A stretch of DNA of 32,051 nucleotides, taken from contig JAHEHE010000030.1 of assembly GCA_024644725.1 (NCBI GenBank), positions 1 through 32,051 on the forward strand. Direction: 5' to 3'. The notes under the pieces were generated by a model, which searched no databases, was not told the origin of the DNA, and saw only the letters and a list, made by a program, of their open reading frames with translations. Position numbers and translations under genes: made by a program. The stretch comes from Flavobacteriaceae bacterium (lineage in GTDB: Bacteria > Bacteroidota > Bacteroidia > Flavobacteriales > Flavobacteriaceae). Position 1 is the first letter of the stretch, and each line of letters begins with the position of its first letter. Below are positions 8,773 through 15,470 of this stretch, piece after piece.

Positions 8773-8806
8773 CTTAACATCTTTTAACATGTAAATTTCA
8801 AGTACC

Positions 8807-9904
8807 ATGAAAAATTCAAAGCTCTACAGTTTAATACTCATTTTTGCAGTTGCCTTGCTGAGTATTCAGTGTACCACAGACCCTATTCCAGGACCTCCGG
8901 GAGAAGACGGAGTTGATGGAGTTGATGGGGTTGACGGGGTTAACGGAACCGCCGAATGCGCCGTATGTCATAACGTTGCAAAATCAGAAGAAGTTCACGC
9001 TTCTTATCTGTTCTCGGGTCACTACAATGAAAACATGGATCATGATGTGGATGGTGACGGAATTAACGATCCCCTTTCACAATATGGAAACCGTGGTTTC
9101 GGAGGATTGTCTTGTACCTCATGTCATACCAACGATGGATACATAGACTGGGCTCAGAACGGAGTTAGTGGCCAGGGAGGTTCACATCCGGTATACGCAG
9201 GCACGCAAACAATCACATGTACAACTTGTCACGGCACGCACACAAGTTTCGACTTCGAAAATGACGGATTCGATTACGCTCTGCGAAGACTCGCACCTGT
9301 AATGCTCGTTGCTGAAAACTCTACTACAATTGACTATGGTGAAGAATTTACAAGCCATACATGTGCGACCTGCCACCAACCTAGAAGTACGTTCGAGGGT
9401 TCTATCAACGACGACGGAACTGTGGCTGTAGGCGGTCGATTTGGACCACACTATGGGGCTCAATCCACTTTATTGGAAGGAATTCAGGGTGCGGAATTAG
9501 CCGGATACGACTACCCTGGTGCTGACGGTACTGCAGTGCACAGATCGGGTTCCAGCTGTGTCGCATGCCACATGGGTGAATCAACGGGCAACAACGACGG
9601 TCTGCACACCAAAAAACCCACAGAAGCTACCTGTGTTCAATGCCACACCAATGGCGTACCATCCGACGTCACCGGATTTGAAGAATCTTACAAGGCTCTT
9701 GAAGACCTTCTTTTGGCTGAAGGACTCTTAGAACTTGATGAGGATGGTGAAACAAGCATAGTATCTGGGACATATGAGTTGATTCCCGCGGCGGCACTTT
9801 GGAACTATAGAATGCTCTACTACGACCACAGTCATGGAGTTCACAACCCCAAATACGCCAAGGCTCTCATCCAGAATTCAATCGATGCTTTGAATGGCAA
9901 TTAA
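8807..9904 (+). CDS. Hexahaem c-type cytochrome lipoprotein with collagen-like stalk
   Basis: Probable membrane-anchored electron carrier (365 residues). A lipoprotein signal ends at C22 (LSIQC). Residues 29-47 are a collagen-like Gly-X-Y run, a likely spacer from the membrane. Six CXXCH haem sites follow: CAVCH 51, CTSCH 103, CTTCH 138, CATCH 186, CVACH 251 and CVQCH 276. Spare histidines allow bis-His ligation, including the C-terminal HSHGVHNP. An acidic DVDGDGIND loop (80-88) resembles a calcium-binding site. The C-terminal helical end (GVHNPKYAKALI) is like that of other multihaem cytochromes, but no catalytic CXXCK site is present, so nitrite-reductase activity is not supported. It is the first gene of the cluster, followed by a strong hairpin that may limit read-through into the next genes. 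Inner versus outer membrane location is not determined. Confidence 0.88.
   Translation: MKNSKLYSLILIFAVALLSIQCTTDPIPGPPGEDGVDGVDGVDGVNGTAECAVCHNVAKSEEVHASYLFSGHYNENMDHDVDGDGINDPLSQYGNRGFGGLSCTSCHTNDGYIDWAQNGVSGQGGSHPVYAGTQTITCTTCHGTHTSFDFENDGFDYALRRLAPVMLVAENSTTIDYGEEFTSHTCATCHQPRSTFEGSINDDGTVAVGGRFGPHYGAQSTLLEGIQGAELAGYDYPGADGTAVHRSGSSCVACHMGESTGNNDGLHTKKPTEATCVQCHTNGVPSDVTGFEESYKALEDLLLAEGLLELDEDGETSIVSGTYELIPAAALWNYRMLYYDHSHGVHNPKYAKALIQNSIDALNGN
8891..8947 (+). repeat. Collagen-like Gly-X-Y coding repeat
   Basis: Codons for residues 29-47 of the hexahaem lipoprotein encode GPP-GED-GVD-GVD-GVD-GVN-G. The DNA is a near-tandem 9-bp repeat (GGAGTTGAT and variants), which can expand or contract by slippage while keeping frame. 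Confidence 0.8.
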
Positions 9905-9909
9905 ACCTA

Positions 9910-9948
9910 TTTAAAATGCAGATGGCGGAGTGCCATCTGCATTTTAAA
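9910..9948 (+). terminator. Strong 17-bp hairpin after the hexahaem gene
   Basis: A perfect 17-bp stem (9910-9926 with 9932-9948) encloses a 5-nt loop GGAGT. The stem ends in A/T runs on both sides, so it could terminate in either direction, but there is no separate long T tract. It lies 5 nt after the hexahaem stop and 35 nt before the next gene. It may give partial termination or protect the 3' end of the first message, giving unequal expression within the cluster. Confidence 0.72.
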
Positions 9949-9983
9949 ATCCGGTTACAGCTATTACAATCAAAACTATTTCC

Positions 9984-10358
9984 ATGAAAAATCTATATAA
10001 ACTCATAGTGTTGTCCGGCATGGCCCTCTTCCTGGGATCCTGTTACTACGACACGTTTCCTGAAGACACAGGCACGGTGCCAGATGAGGTATCCTATCAA
10101 CAAGACGTTCAGCCCATTTGGAATGCTGCATGTACAGAATGCCATGGAAACATTCCTCCAACTCTCGAAAATGGTGTCTCTTACACCAATTTGATAAATG
10201 GCGGGTATGTCGTGGCCGGGGATTCCCAAAACAGTGTGCTCTATCAATCGTTGTTGGGAATAGAAGGAGTCTCATTGATGCCTCCTTCAGGAAAACTTCC
10301 TGATTCCCAGATCAACATCGTGAAGAAGTGGATCGATGATGGGGCTGAAAACAATTAA
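9984..10358 (+). CDS. Monohaem cytochrome c lipoprotein
   Basis: Small electron-transfer lipoprotein of 124 residues. The signal ends in lipobox LGSC (C20). A short acidic linker leads to a class I-like cytochrome domain that begins with SYQQDVQPIWNAACTECH, has one haem site (C50-H54), and a likely Met axial ligand in SLMPPSG (M99). The C-terminal helix NIVKKWIDDGA is the usual last helix of this short cytochrome type, which also occurs as a domain at the start of planctomycete-type and Bacteroidota surface cytochromes. It follows the hexahaem gene after a hairpin and precedes a DUF5777 barrel by 17 nt, suggesting a role in passing electrons at a membrane surface. Confidence 0.87.
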   Translation: MKNLYKLIVLSGMALFLGSCYYDTFPEDTGTVPDEVSYQQDVQPIWNAACTECHGNIPPTLENGVSYTNLINGGYVVAGDSQNSVLYQSLLGIEGVSLMPPSGKLPDSQINIVKKWIDDGAENN

Positions 10359-10375
10359 CCTTTAAGCATTAAAAC

Positions 10376-11317
10376 ATGAAAAATTCAATAAAATATCTTA
10401 TCGTTTTTTTGATACTTCCTTTCATGGGCTATGCTCAAGAAGGTTCAGAAGAACAGACAGAAACTTCGGAAAAACCGAAGGAAAAACTCGAAAGAGCTGC
10501 TTTTGAAAGCTCCTATATCATCGACAATCAGACTGACGTAATCCTGAACAAAAAAGCTCTGGAAGTGATGTTCCAGCACCGCTTTGGATTGATCGATGAC
10601 TGGTCAGATTTTTACGGCATATGGGGTGCTGCCAACATACGCATTGGAGCGAGCTATGGAGTTCATGAGCGCGTGACACTTGGATTTGGTACGACCAAGA
10701 ACAGAAGGTACCAGGATCTGAATTGGAAAGTTGCTCTTTTGAGACAGACCCGTGAGGACAAAATGCCAGTCAACCTGACTTACTATGGTAACTTCGTCTA
10801 CGATGCAAGAAAACAAGACGCGACGAATGTTCCTCCTATAAACTACCATCAGGATCGATACTCCTATTTCCATCAGTTGATTCTGTCAAGAAGATTCAAT
10901 CCGAATCTCTCCTTGCAGTTTACGACAAGTTTATCGCATTACAATACGGTATATGGACCTGATCTCGAGAAAAACTATGAAGGAATGGACAATGATGTCT
11001 TTGGGATATCAATTGGCGGCCGTTACAAGATCAGCCCAAATACAGCAATTTTGATTGATTACAGTCAACCGCTTGTCAGTTATGATTTGTATAATACACA
11101 GAGTTTGAACCCGGATACGAACGTGTATGAATATAAATCCCTGCAACCAGGCTTTAGTCTCGGATTTGAATTTGGAACTTCGGGTCATGCCTTCCAGGTT
11201 TTCGTCAGCAACAATTGGGGAATAATCAACCAGGACAACTACATGTGGAATACGAATGACTTCTTCAGCGGAGATGTGCTGATAGGATTCAACATGACTA
11301 GGATCTATAATTTTTAG
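10376..11317 (+). CDS. DUF5777-like outer-membrane beta-barrel protein
   Basis: Predicted outer-membrane protein of 313 residues. A Sec signal ends near MGYAQ (residue 20-21); an acidic, Lys/Glu-rich stretch (22-40) follows. From about residue 45 the sequence alternates polar and hydrophobic residues in many amphipathic strands (VMFQHRFGLID, NIRIGASYGV, VTLGFGTTK, SLGFEFG), and the chain ends in aromatic Phe as barrel proteins do. The pattern fits the DUF5777 family as I know it from Bacteroidota, where members often sit beside c-type cytochromes; function is not established. No cofactor motif is seen. Its place between two lipoprotein cytochromes and a quinol module raises the idea of a porin partner. 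Family assignment is from memory of pattern, not a search. Confidence 0.75.
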   Translation: MKNSIKYLIVFLILPFMGYAQEGSEEQTETSEKPKEKLERAAFESSYIIDNQTDVILNKKALEVMFQHRFGLIDDWSDFYGIWGAANIRIGASYGVHERVTLGFGTTKNRRYQDLNWKVALLRQTREDKMPVNLTYYGNFVYDARKQDATNVPPINYHQDRYSYFHQLILSRRFNPNLSLQFTTSLSHYNTVYGPDLEKNYEGMDNDVFGISIGGRYKISPNTAILIDYSQPLVSYDLYNTQSLNPDTNVYEYKSLQPGFSLGFEFGTSGHAFQVFVSNNWGIINQDNYMWNTNDFFSGDVLIGFNMTRIYNF

Positions 11318-11350
11318 GCTTGAGAAGCCTCATTCACAAGTCAAAGAATC

Positions 11351-11593
11351 ATGGCACCAAAGAATAAATTTACACGAAGAGGTTTTTTACCCATACTGGG
11401 CGGCAGCTTGCTGCTGCCCTTCTTGGGTGAAGCGAAACCAACCCAAACCGATCAGGGACCTGATGATGAATACGAAACCCTCATCAAGCCCGACGGGACA
11501 CCTGTGAAGGTGAGAAAGTCTGCTCTGAAAGATGCCAAGGTGGTCAAGAAGCAGATCTCGAACAAGAAGCTCCTGAAATGGCTGGGCAAATAA
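11351..11593 (+). CDS. Small Tat-signal protein (80 residues), function unknown
   Basis: A tiny exported protein with a twin-arginine signal: FTRRGFLPILGG at residues 7-18, then a hydrophobic stretch and a short acidic linker. The mature part is about 50 residues: YETLIKPDGTPVKVRKSAL, likely a beta-hairpin, then a strongly basic tail (KDAKVVKKQISNKKLLKWLGK). There is no Cys, no haem site and no Fe-S motif, so a folded cofactor does not explain use of Tat. The layout resembles the N-terminal part of the next gene product, which also has a Tat signal followed by an LMTTEGDIIMV segment. It may travel with, or bind, the Fe-S protein. I do not recognise a named family. Confidence 0.75.
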   Translation: MAPKNKFTRRGFLPILGGSLLLPFLGEAKPTQTDQGPDDEYETLIKPDGTPVKVRKSALKDAKVVKKQISNKKLLKWLGK

Positions 11594-11635
11594 ATTTGTT
11601 GTCAGCCTGCAAGACGCTCATCTAATCCTACCAAC

Positions 11636-12649
11636 ATGAAAGAATCAAAAAAAGACGGTCGAAGAAAATTCCTCGACAAGGGGCTGAAATTAGGTGCTTT
11701 GACTGCCCTGGGTGGACTGGGAATTTCCAAGATCGCCTCAGGGCTCAATCGAAACTCCAAGGATGAAGGCCATGAGAAAATGGAGCTTATGACTACAGAA
11801 GGGGACATCATCATGGTGGATACAACTGAGGTCGAAGAAGTTCATCATCCTGCTGACCACGATGAAAAATATAACATCCGGGAAGGCATGCCCAACCGGA
11901 AGTTTGTCATGGTCATCGATCTTGCCAAATGCAAAAACGCCCTGGCCTGTCAAAGTTCCTGCAATAAGCATCACGCTATTACCGGAGACAATGCCTGGAT
12001 CAAGGTTTACAACATGAAGGAATCCAAGGAAGCCGCAAACTATTGGATGCCTGTAACTTGTCAACATTGTGACAAACCGGCCTGCGTAACCGTATGCCCC
12101 GTTGATGCTACATTCAAGCGAAAGGACGGCCTGGTTTTGATCGACAACGAACGATGCATTGGCTGCCGTTTCTGCATGGCTGCCTGTCCTTATTCGATCC
12201 GTGTATTCAACTGGAGCGAGCCCGACCAGGGAGAAATAACCGTGAATCTTGATATGGATATGGCTTCGCATCATCCGAGCCCTGAATATGCAGGAATGCC
12301 GAGTAAAGTAGGAACAGTTGACAAATGTGATTTTTGTCCTCATGCGGTTAAAAACAACGAATTACCCCACTGTGTGACAGCCTGCCCGAATGGTGTAATT
12401 TATTTCGGAGACAAATATGAAGACACTGTAACCAATGGCGAAGAGACTTTGAGACTCTCGAAATTACTCGAGGACAAAGCTGGTTATCGTCTGATGGAAA
12501 ATCTGGGGACACACCCAAGCGTCTATTATCTTCCACCGACCGATCGATTGGTGGATTTCGAAGACGGACTTGAGAACTACAACGAATATCAGTCGGTTGA
12601 AAAGCCCGAGATGACAGAAATGACAGAAATAGAAGAAAAACCTGAATAA
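11636..12649 (+). CDS. Tat-exported ferredoxin-type Fe-S subunit (NrfC/PsrB/DmsB-like)
   Basis: Electron-transfer subunit of 337 residues that would pair with the NrfD protein encoded 2 nt downstream. The N-terminus is a Tat signal (RRKFLDKG, 9-16, then a hydrophobic stretch to about 35), placing it in the periplasm. Four cysteine motifs follow: C99-x2-A102-x2-C105-x3-C109, C142/145/150/154, C174/177/180/184 and C231/234/246/250. The family norm is four Cys per motif; here the second position of motif 1 is Ala102, so one cluster probably has three Cys ligands and may be [3Fe-4S] or otherwise altered. Residues 49-75 are an extra segment with a histidine-rich HHPADHD patch. The C-terminal 60 residues are acidic. 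No molybdopterin subunit is next to it, unlike DmsABC or PsrABC. Confidence 0.92.
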   Translation: MKESKKDGRRKFLDKGLKLGALTALGGLGISKIASGLNRNSKDEGHEKMELMTTEGDIIMVDTTEVEEVHHPADHDEKYNIREGMPNRKFVMVIDLAKCKNALACQSSCNKHHAITGDNAWIKVYNMKESKEAANYWMPVTCQHCDKPACVTVCPVDATFKRKDGLVLIDNERCIGCRFCMAACPYSIRVFNWSEPDQGEITVNLDMDMASHHPSPEYAGMPSKVGTVDKCDFCPHAVKNNELPHCVTACPNGVIYFGDKYEDTVTNGEETLRLSKLLEDKAGYRLMENLGTHPSVYYLPPTDRLVDFEDGLENYNEYQSVEKPEMTEMTEIEEKPE

Positions 12650-12651
12650 GC

Positions 12652-13971
12652 ATGAAATCAAGAGAACAATTCATTCAGGATCTCGCCCCGAAAAAATTCA
12701 CGAAAATCGAAAAGATTTGGATGGTCCTTCTCATATCCATTATGGTCGCGGGTATGATCGCCTACATCGACCAGGTGGTGAACGGTCTTGAAGTAACCAA
12801 TTTGAATGATTACGCTCTCTGGGGCATCTACATTTCGAATTTCGTATTCTTCATAGCAACGAGTTTTATCGGATCGGCAGCTGTTGCAATATTGAGGCTG
12901 ACACGAAACAACTGGAGAACACCATTGGTGCGAATTGCCGAGATCATAGCCCTCGCTGCCATCATTATGGCAGGGATCACCATCGTCATCGACCTGGGAA
13001 GACCTGAAAGAGCTTTAAACACCATTCTTTATGCAAGATTTCAGTCTCCCATTACCTGGGACGTGATTATCATTCCTACTTATATCGTGGCGAGTTTTCT
13101 GCTTTTGTACTTCCCGCTGCTGCCGGATCTTGCGATTTTAAAAGAATATTATGCCAAAACTCATCCGAGATTAAGCAAATGGTATGGCAAACTCTCATTG
13201 AACTGGACCGGAAGCGTTGCCCAAAAGGCCATTCAGAACAAATCTGTACGGATCATTGCGGTGCTTATACTTCCATTAGGTCTTATCCTCCAAACCATCG
13301 ACGCCTGGCTGTTCTCGTCTACCTATCGAATCGGGTGGAACAGCACCAACTTTGGCCCGTATTTTATCTCCGGGGCCTTTGTGACAGGGATAGGAACGCT
13401 TGTTGCAGGAATATTCGTGGTTCGTCAGGTTAAAGGTCTTCAGGAATACATTACAGACAGTCATTTTGACAAAATGGGTAAGCTTTTGGCTTTGTCCTGC
13501 CTGGTGTATCTTTACTTCAACGCCAATGAATATTTAATGCCCGCTTACATGTCCACGGTCAATGAAGCCATTCACCTGGAGACTCTCTTTTCAGGTCATT
13601 ACTCCAACCTGTTCTGGTTTGTGACGATTGGTGGACTGGTTGTTCCTATAATTCTTCTTTTGTTCAAAAAGGGAAGAAAACCGGTGCCTATGTTCTTCAT
13701 AGGATTATTGGTTGTGATCGGAGCCTGGTGGAAGCGCTACATAATTATCACCCCTACCCTGCTGCATCCCTATCTGCCGATACAGGGTGTACCTGAATCC
13801 TGGCGTGACTATTTCCCAAGTTTACACGAATGGCTCATCACAGCTAGCAACCTGGCGACGGCACTGATCATTTTTACCCTCCTTGTACGCTACCTCCCTG
13901 TAGTGGCTATCCAGCGTACCATGGATGAGACAGAACAAGAAATAAAACAATCAAAGACATCGCAGTCATGA
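12652..13971 (+). CDS. nrfD: NrfD/PsrC-family quinone-interacting membrane protein
   Basis: Integral membrane subunit of 439 residues that in this family binds menaquinone or ubiquinone and exchanges electrons with a periplasmic Fe-S partner. About ten hydrophobic helices are visible, starting at 22-40. The family signature near residue 112 is present (IDLGRPERALNTILYARFQSP followed by TWDV, here described rather than continued). A polar loop at 180-205 and a conserved NEYLMPAY region near 290 follow. Related proteins are PsrC, NrfD, TtrC and ActC of alternative complex III. It starts 2 nt after the Fe-S gene and overlaps the next gene by 4 bp, so the three are translationally linked. The symbol is given for the family; the complex is not nitrite reductase Nrf. 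Confidence 0.9.
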   Translation: MKSREQFIQDLAPKKFTKIEKIWMVLLISIMVAGMIAYIDQVVNGLEVTNLNDYALWGIYISNFVFFIATSFIGSAAVAILRLTRNNWRTPLVRIAEIIALAAIIMAGITIVIDLGRPERALNTILYARFQSPITWDVIIIPTYIVASFLLLYFPLLPDLAILKEYYAKTHPRLSKWYGKLSLNWTGSVAQKAIQNKSVRIIAVLILPLGLILQTIDAWLFSSTYRIGWNSTNFGPYFISGAFVTGIGTLVAGIFVVRQVKGLQEYITDSHFDKMGKLLALSCLVYLYFNANEYLMPAYMSTVNEAIHLETLFSGHYSNLFWFVTIGGLVVPIILLLFKKGRKPVPMFFIGLLVVIGAWWKRYIIITPTLLHPYLPIQGVPESWRDYFPSLHEWLITASNLATALIIFTLLVRYLPVVAIQRTMDETEQEIKQSKTSQS

Positions 13972-14840
13972 AAGATTTTAAACTCACATACAGATCTCTT
14001 TTGATGTTTTTCCTCAGCACGTTGTTTGTTCTCTTCTTTATGAATGAGTCGCATGCACAGCAGAAGAAGGTTCGGGCAAGAATCAATGCAGAATATGTTA
14101 AGGTAACAGGAAAAGAGCACTACCTGGACATCAAGGCCTCGGCTAGAGTTGAGAGGCAAACCGTACCTGTTGAAAAAATAGACCTGATCATAGCGAAAGT
14201 TGAGGAAGAAGAGGAAACCGAAATTGGGACTGCTAAAACAGATTCTCAGGGCCAAGCCCGGTTCGTAATTCAAGATTTCAACTCTTTAAGACCAGACAGT
14301 ACGGGCTTCTACAACCTGATCGTGATTTTTGAAGGAAATGACGCCTTTAAAAAGGCATCGCGCGACGTATCCTTCAGAGATGCGACGATTGTAACTGAAC
14401 TAATTGAAAGAGACAGTTTGTATTTTATTGGAGCAAGAATAACCGACACGGCGCTTGACAGTGCAGTGGTGGAAACAGATTTGAACGTTCAGGTGGAACG
14501 ACTTTTTCGACCCTGGAAAATTGGGGAGGACTTTTACAGCACCGACGATGAAGGCTACATTGAAGTGCCGATTCCAAAGGGTATTCCCGGAGTTGATGGC
14601 ATTTTGAATCTGGAAGTGGTCCTGAAAGAAAGTGATGATTACGGTACGGTAAAAACAGTTTTAAAAGCTCCCGTGGGAGAATTGATCGTGGAAGAATCCA
14701 CGTATGATCAAAGAACCATGTGGTCTCCGAGAGGCAAAACTCCCGTTGTTCTGCTGGTTATCACGTACTCTTTTATATTCGTAGTTTGGGGGATTTTCTT
14801 ATATTTATTCATTAATTTGTTCAGAATAGTCAAATCTTAA
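13968..14840 (+). CDS. Exported Ig-like protein with C-terminal membrane anchor
   Basis: Unrecognised 290-residue protein. A signal peptide (hydrophobic 10-25, ending near SHAQ) is followed by two likely beta-sandwich repeats: about 35-130 (IDIKASARVERQTV-like strands, TDSQGQARFVI, GFYNLIVIFEGNDAFKKAS) and about 140-235 (IGARITDTAL, STDDEGYIEVPIPKGIPG, LNLEVVLKESDDYGTV). Each ends in a similar Ig-like pattern of an added-change strand followed by a value strand, as in bacterial Ig-like and carboxypeptidase-regulatory folds. A single hydrophobic helix at about 258-283 anchors the C-terminus, so the domains face the periplasm. No Cys or haem motif is present. ATG overlaps the nrfD stop (ATGA), pointing to a structural or assembly role in the NrfD complex (inference). 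Confidence 0.78.
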   Translation: MKDFKLTYRSLLMFFLSTLFVLFFMNESHAQQKKVRARINAEYVKVTGKEHYLDIKASARVERQTVPVEKIDLIIAKVEEEEETEIGTAKTDSQGQARFVIQDFNSLRPDSTGFYNLIVIFEGNDAFKKASRDVSFRDATIVTELIERDSLYFIGARITDTALDSAVVETDLNVQVERLFRPWKIGEDFYSTDDEGYIEVPIPKGIPGVDGILNLEVVLKESDDYGTVKTVLKAPVGELIVEESTYDQRTMWSPRGKTPVVLLVITYSFIFVVWGIFLYLFINLFRIVKS

Positions 14841-14851
14841 AATCATTTTTT

Positions 14852-15250
14852 ATGAAAAAAATTAAAAATCTTCTGCTTCTTGTTGTTTTCAGTTTTGGAC
14901 TCTTTTCATTTGGCGTTGCCATGCAGGATGAATGGGTCGTTCCTGACGAATATAAGAATATGAAGAATCCAACCGATCCCAAAGAAGATCTAAATATAGG
15001 CAAGAGCCTGTATGCGAAGCATTGTCAATCGTGTCACGGAAAAGAAGGGTATGGTGACGGAAAGAAAGCGAATGAAGTTGAAGGCGACCTGGGAGATTTT
15101 TCTTCACCTGAATTCCAGGCGCAAACAGATGGTGACCTGTTTTACAAAACTTCTATCGGTAGAAACGATATGCCTGAATACACGAAAAAAATGCCTGACG
15201 ATGAAGATCGTTGGCTGATCGTCAATTATATGAGAACATTAGCTGAATAG
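14852..15250 (+). CDS. Class I cytochrome c, monohaem
   Basis: Periplasmic or membrane-anchored electron carrier of 132 residues. Residues 1-24 are a signal peptide or N-terminal anchor with no lipobox Cys. The cytochrome c domain begins near DLNIGKSLYAKHCQSCHGKE, with haem site C58-H62, the usual GYGDG loop and a likely Met axial ligand in RNDMPEY (M107). The final helix is RWLIVNYMRTLAE. The start DEYKNMKNP is like that of small cytochromes next to alternative complex III and similar modules in Bacteroidota. It lies 12 nt after the Ig-like gene and is followed by a terminator, so it closes the cluster. It probably takes electrons from, or gives them to, the Fe-S/NrfD unit. Confidence 0.92.
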   Translation: MKKIKNLLLLVVFSFGLFSFGVAMQDEWVVPDEYKNMKNPTDPKEDLNIGKSLYAKHCQSCHGKEGYGDGKKANEVEGDLGDFSSPEFQAQTDGDLFYKTSIGRNDMPEYTKKMPDDEDRWLIVNYMRTLAE

Positions 15251-15274
15251 AGCTTGCATATTTAATTTTTTCTG

Positions 15275-15307
15275 AATAAAAGGGGCCTTTGGCTCCTTTT
15301 TTATTCT
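15275..15307 (+). terminator. Intrinsic terminator closing the cytochrome/NrfD cluster
   Basis: AAAAGGGGCC (15278-15287) pairs with GGCTCCTTTT (15291-15300) with one G-U pair and a TTT loop, followed by more T residues. It lies 27 nt after the cytochrome c stop. A/T pairs outside the stem can extend it. Confidence 0.88.
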
Positions 15308-15397
15308 CCCTGATCGACCCCTTGCCGTTTTGAGGATCTTTACGTGTCGTTCATCCCCTACTTCCAGCTGTTTAACTTTTTTAAGAAAATATTAACA

Positions 15398-15415
15398 TAG
15401 TTGCATATGCAACTA
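15398..15415. promoter_or_regulatory. 18-bp perfect palindrome, likely MarR operator
   Basis: TAGTTGCATATGCAACTA reads the same on both strands. The core TTGCATATGCAA is of the kind MarR-family dimers bind. It lies 15 nt upstream of the marR -7 box, over the expected -33 region, and 55 bp before the marR start. This position fits repression of the marR-efflux operon by its own first product. Confidence 0.8.
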
Positions 15416-15430
15416 ATTTTATTCAATTCG

Positions 15431-15438
15431 TACTTTTG
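15431..15438 (+). promoter_or_regulatory. -7 promoter box of the marR-RND operon
   Basis: TACTTTTG is an exact match to the Bacteroidota -7 consensus TAnnTTTG. The predicted leader to the GTG at 15471 is about 25 nt. A clear -33 TTTG at standard spacing is not seen; the operator palindrome occupies that region. Confidence 0.6.
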
Positions 15439-15470
15439 TTTTGCTTTAGAACTAATTCAGGCATAACAAA

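Noticed and set aside
8807-9904. Hexahaem protein as a nitrite reductase (NrfA)
   Set aside because: NrfA has a CXXCK or equivalent catalytic haem and a larger fold; all six sites here are CXXCH and the gene neighbours are not nrfHA, despite the presence of an NrfD-family protein.
11316-11330. AGGCTT-GAG-AAGCCT hairpin at the DUF5777 stop codon
   Set aside because: Only six base pairs with a triloop and no T tract; the next genes continue on the same strand, so terminator function is not supported.
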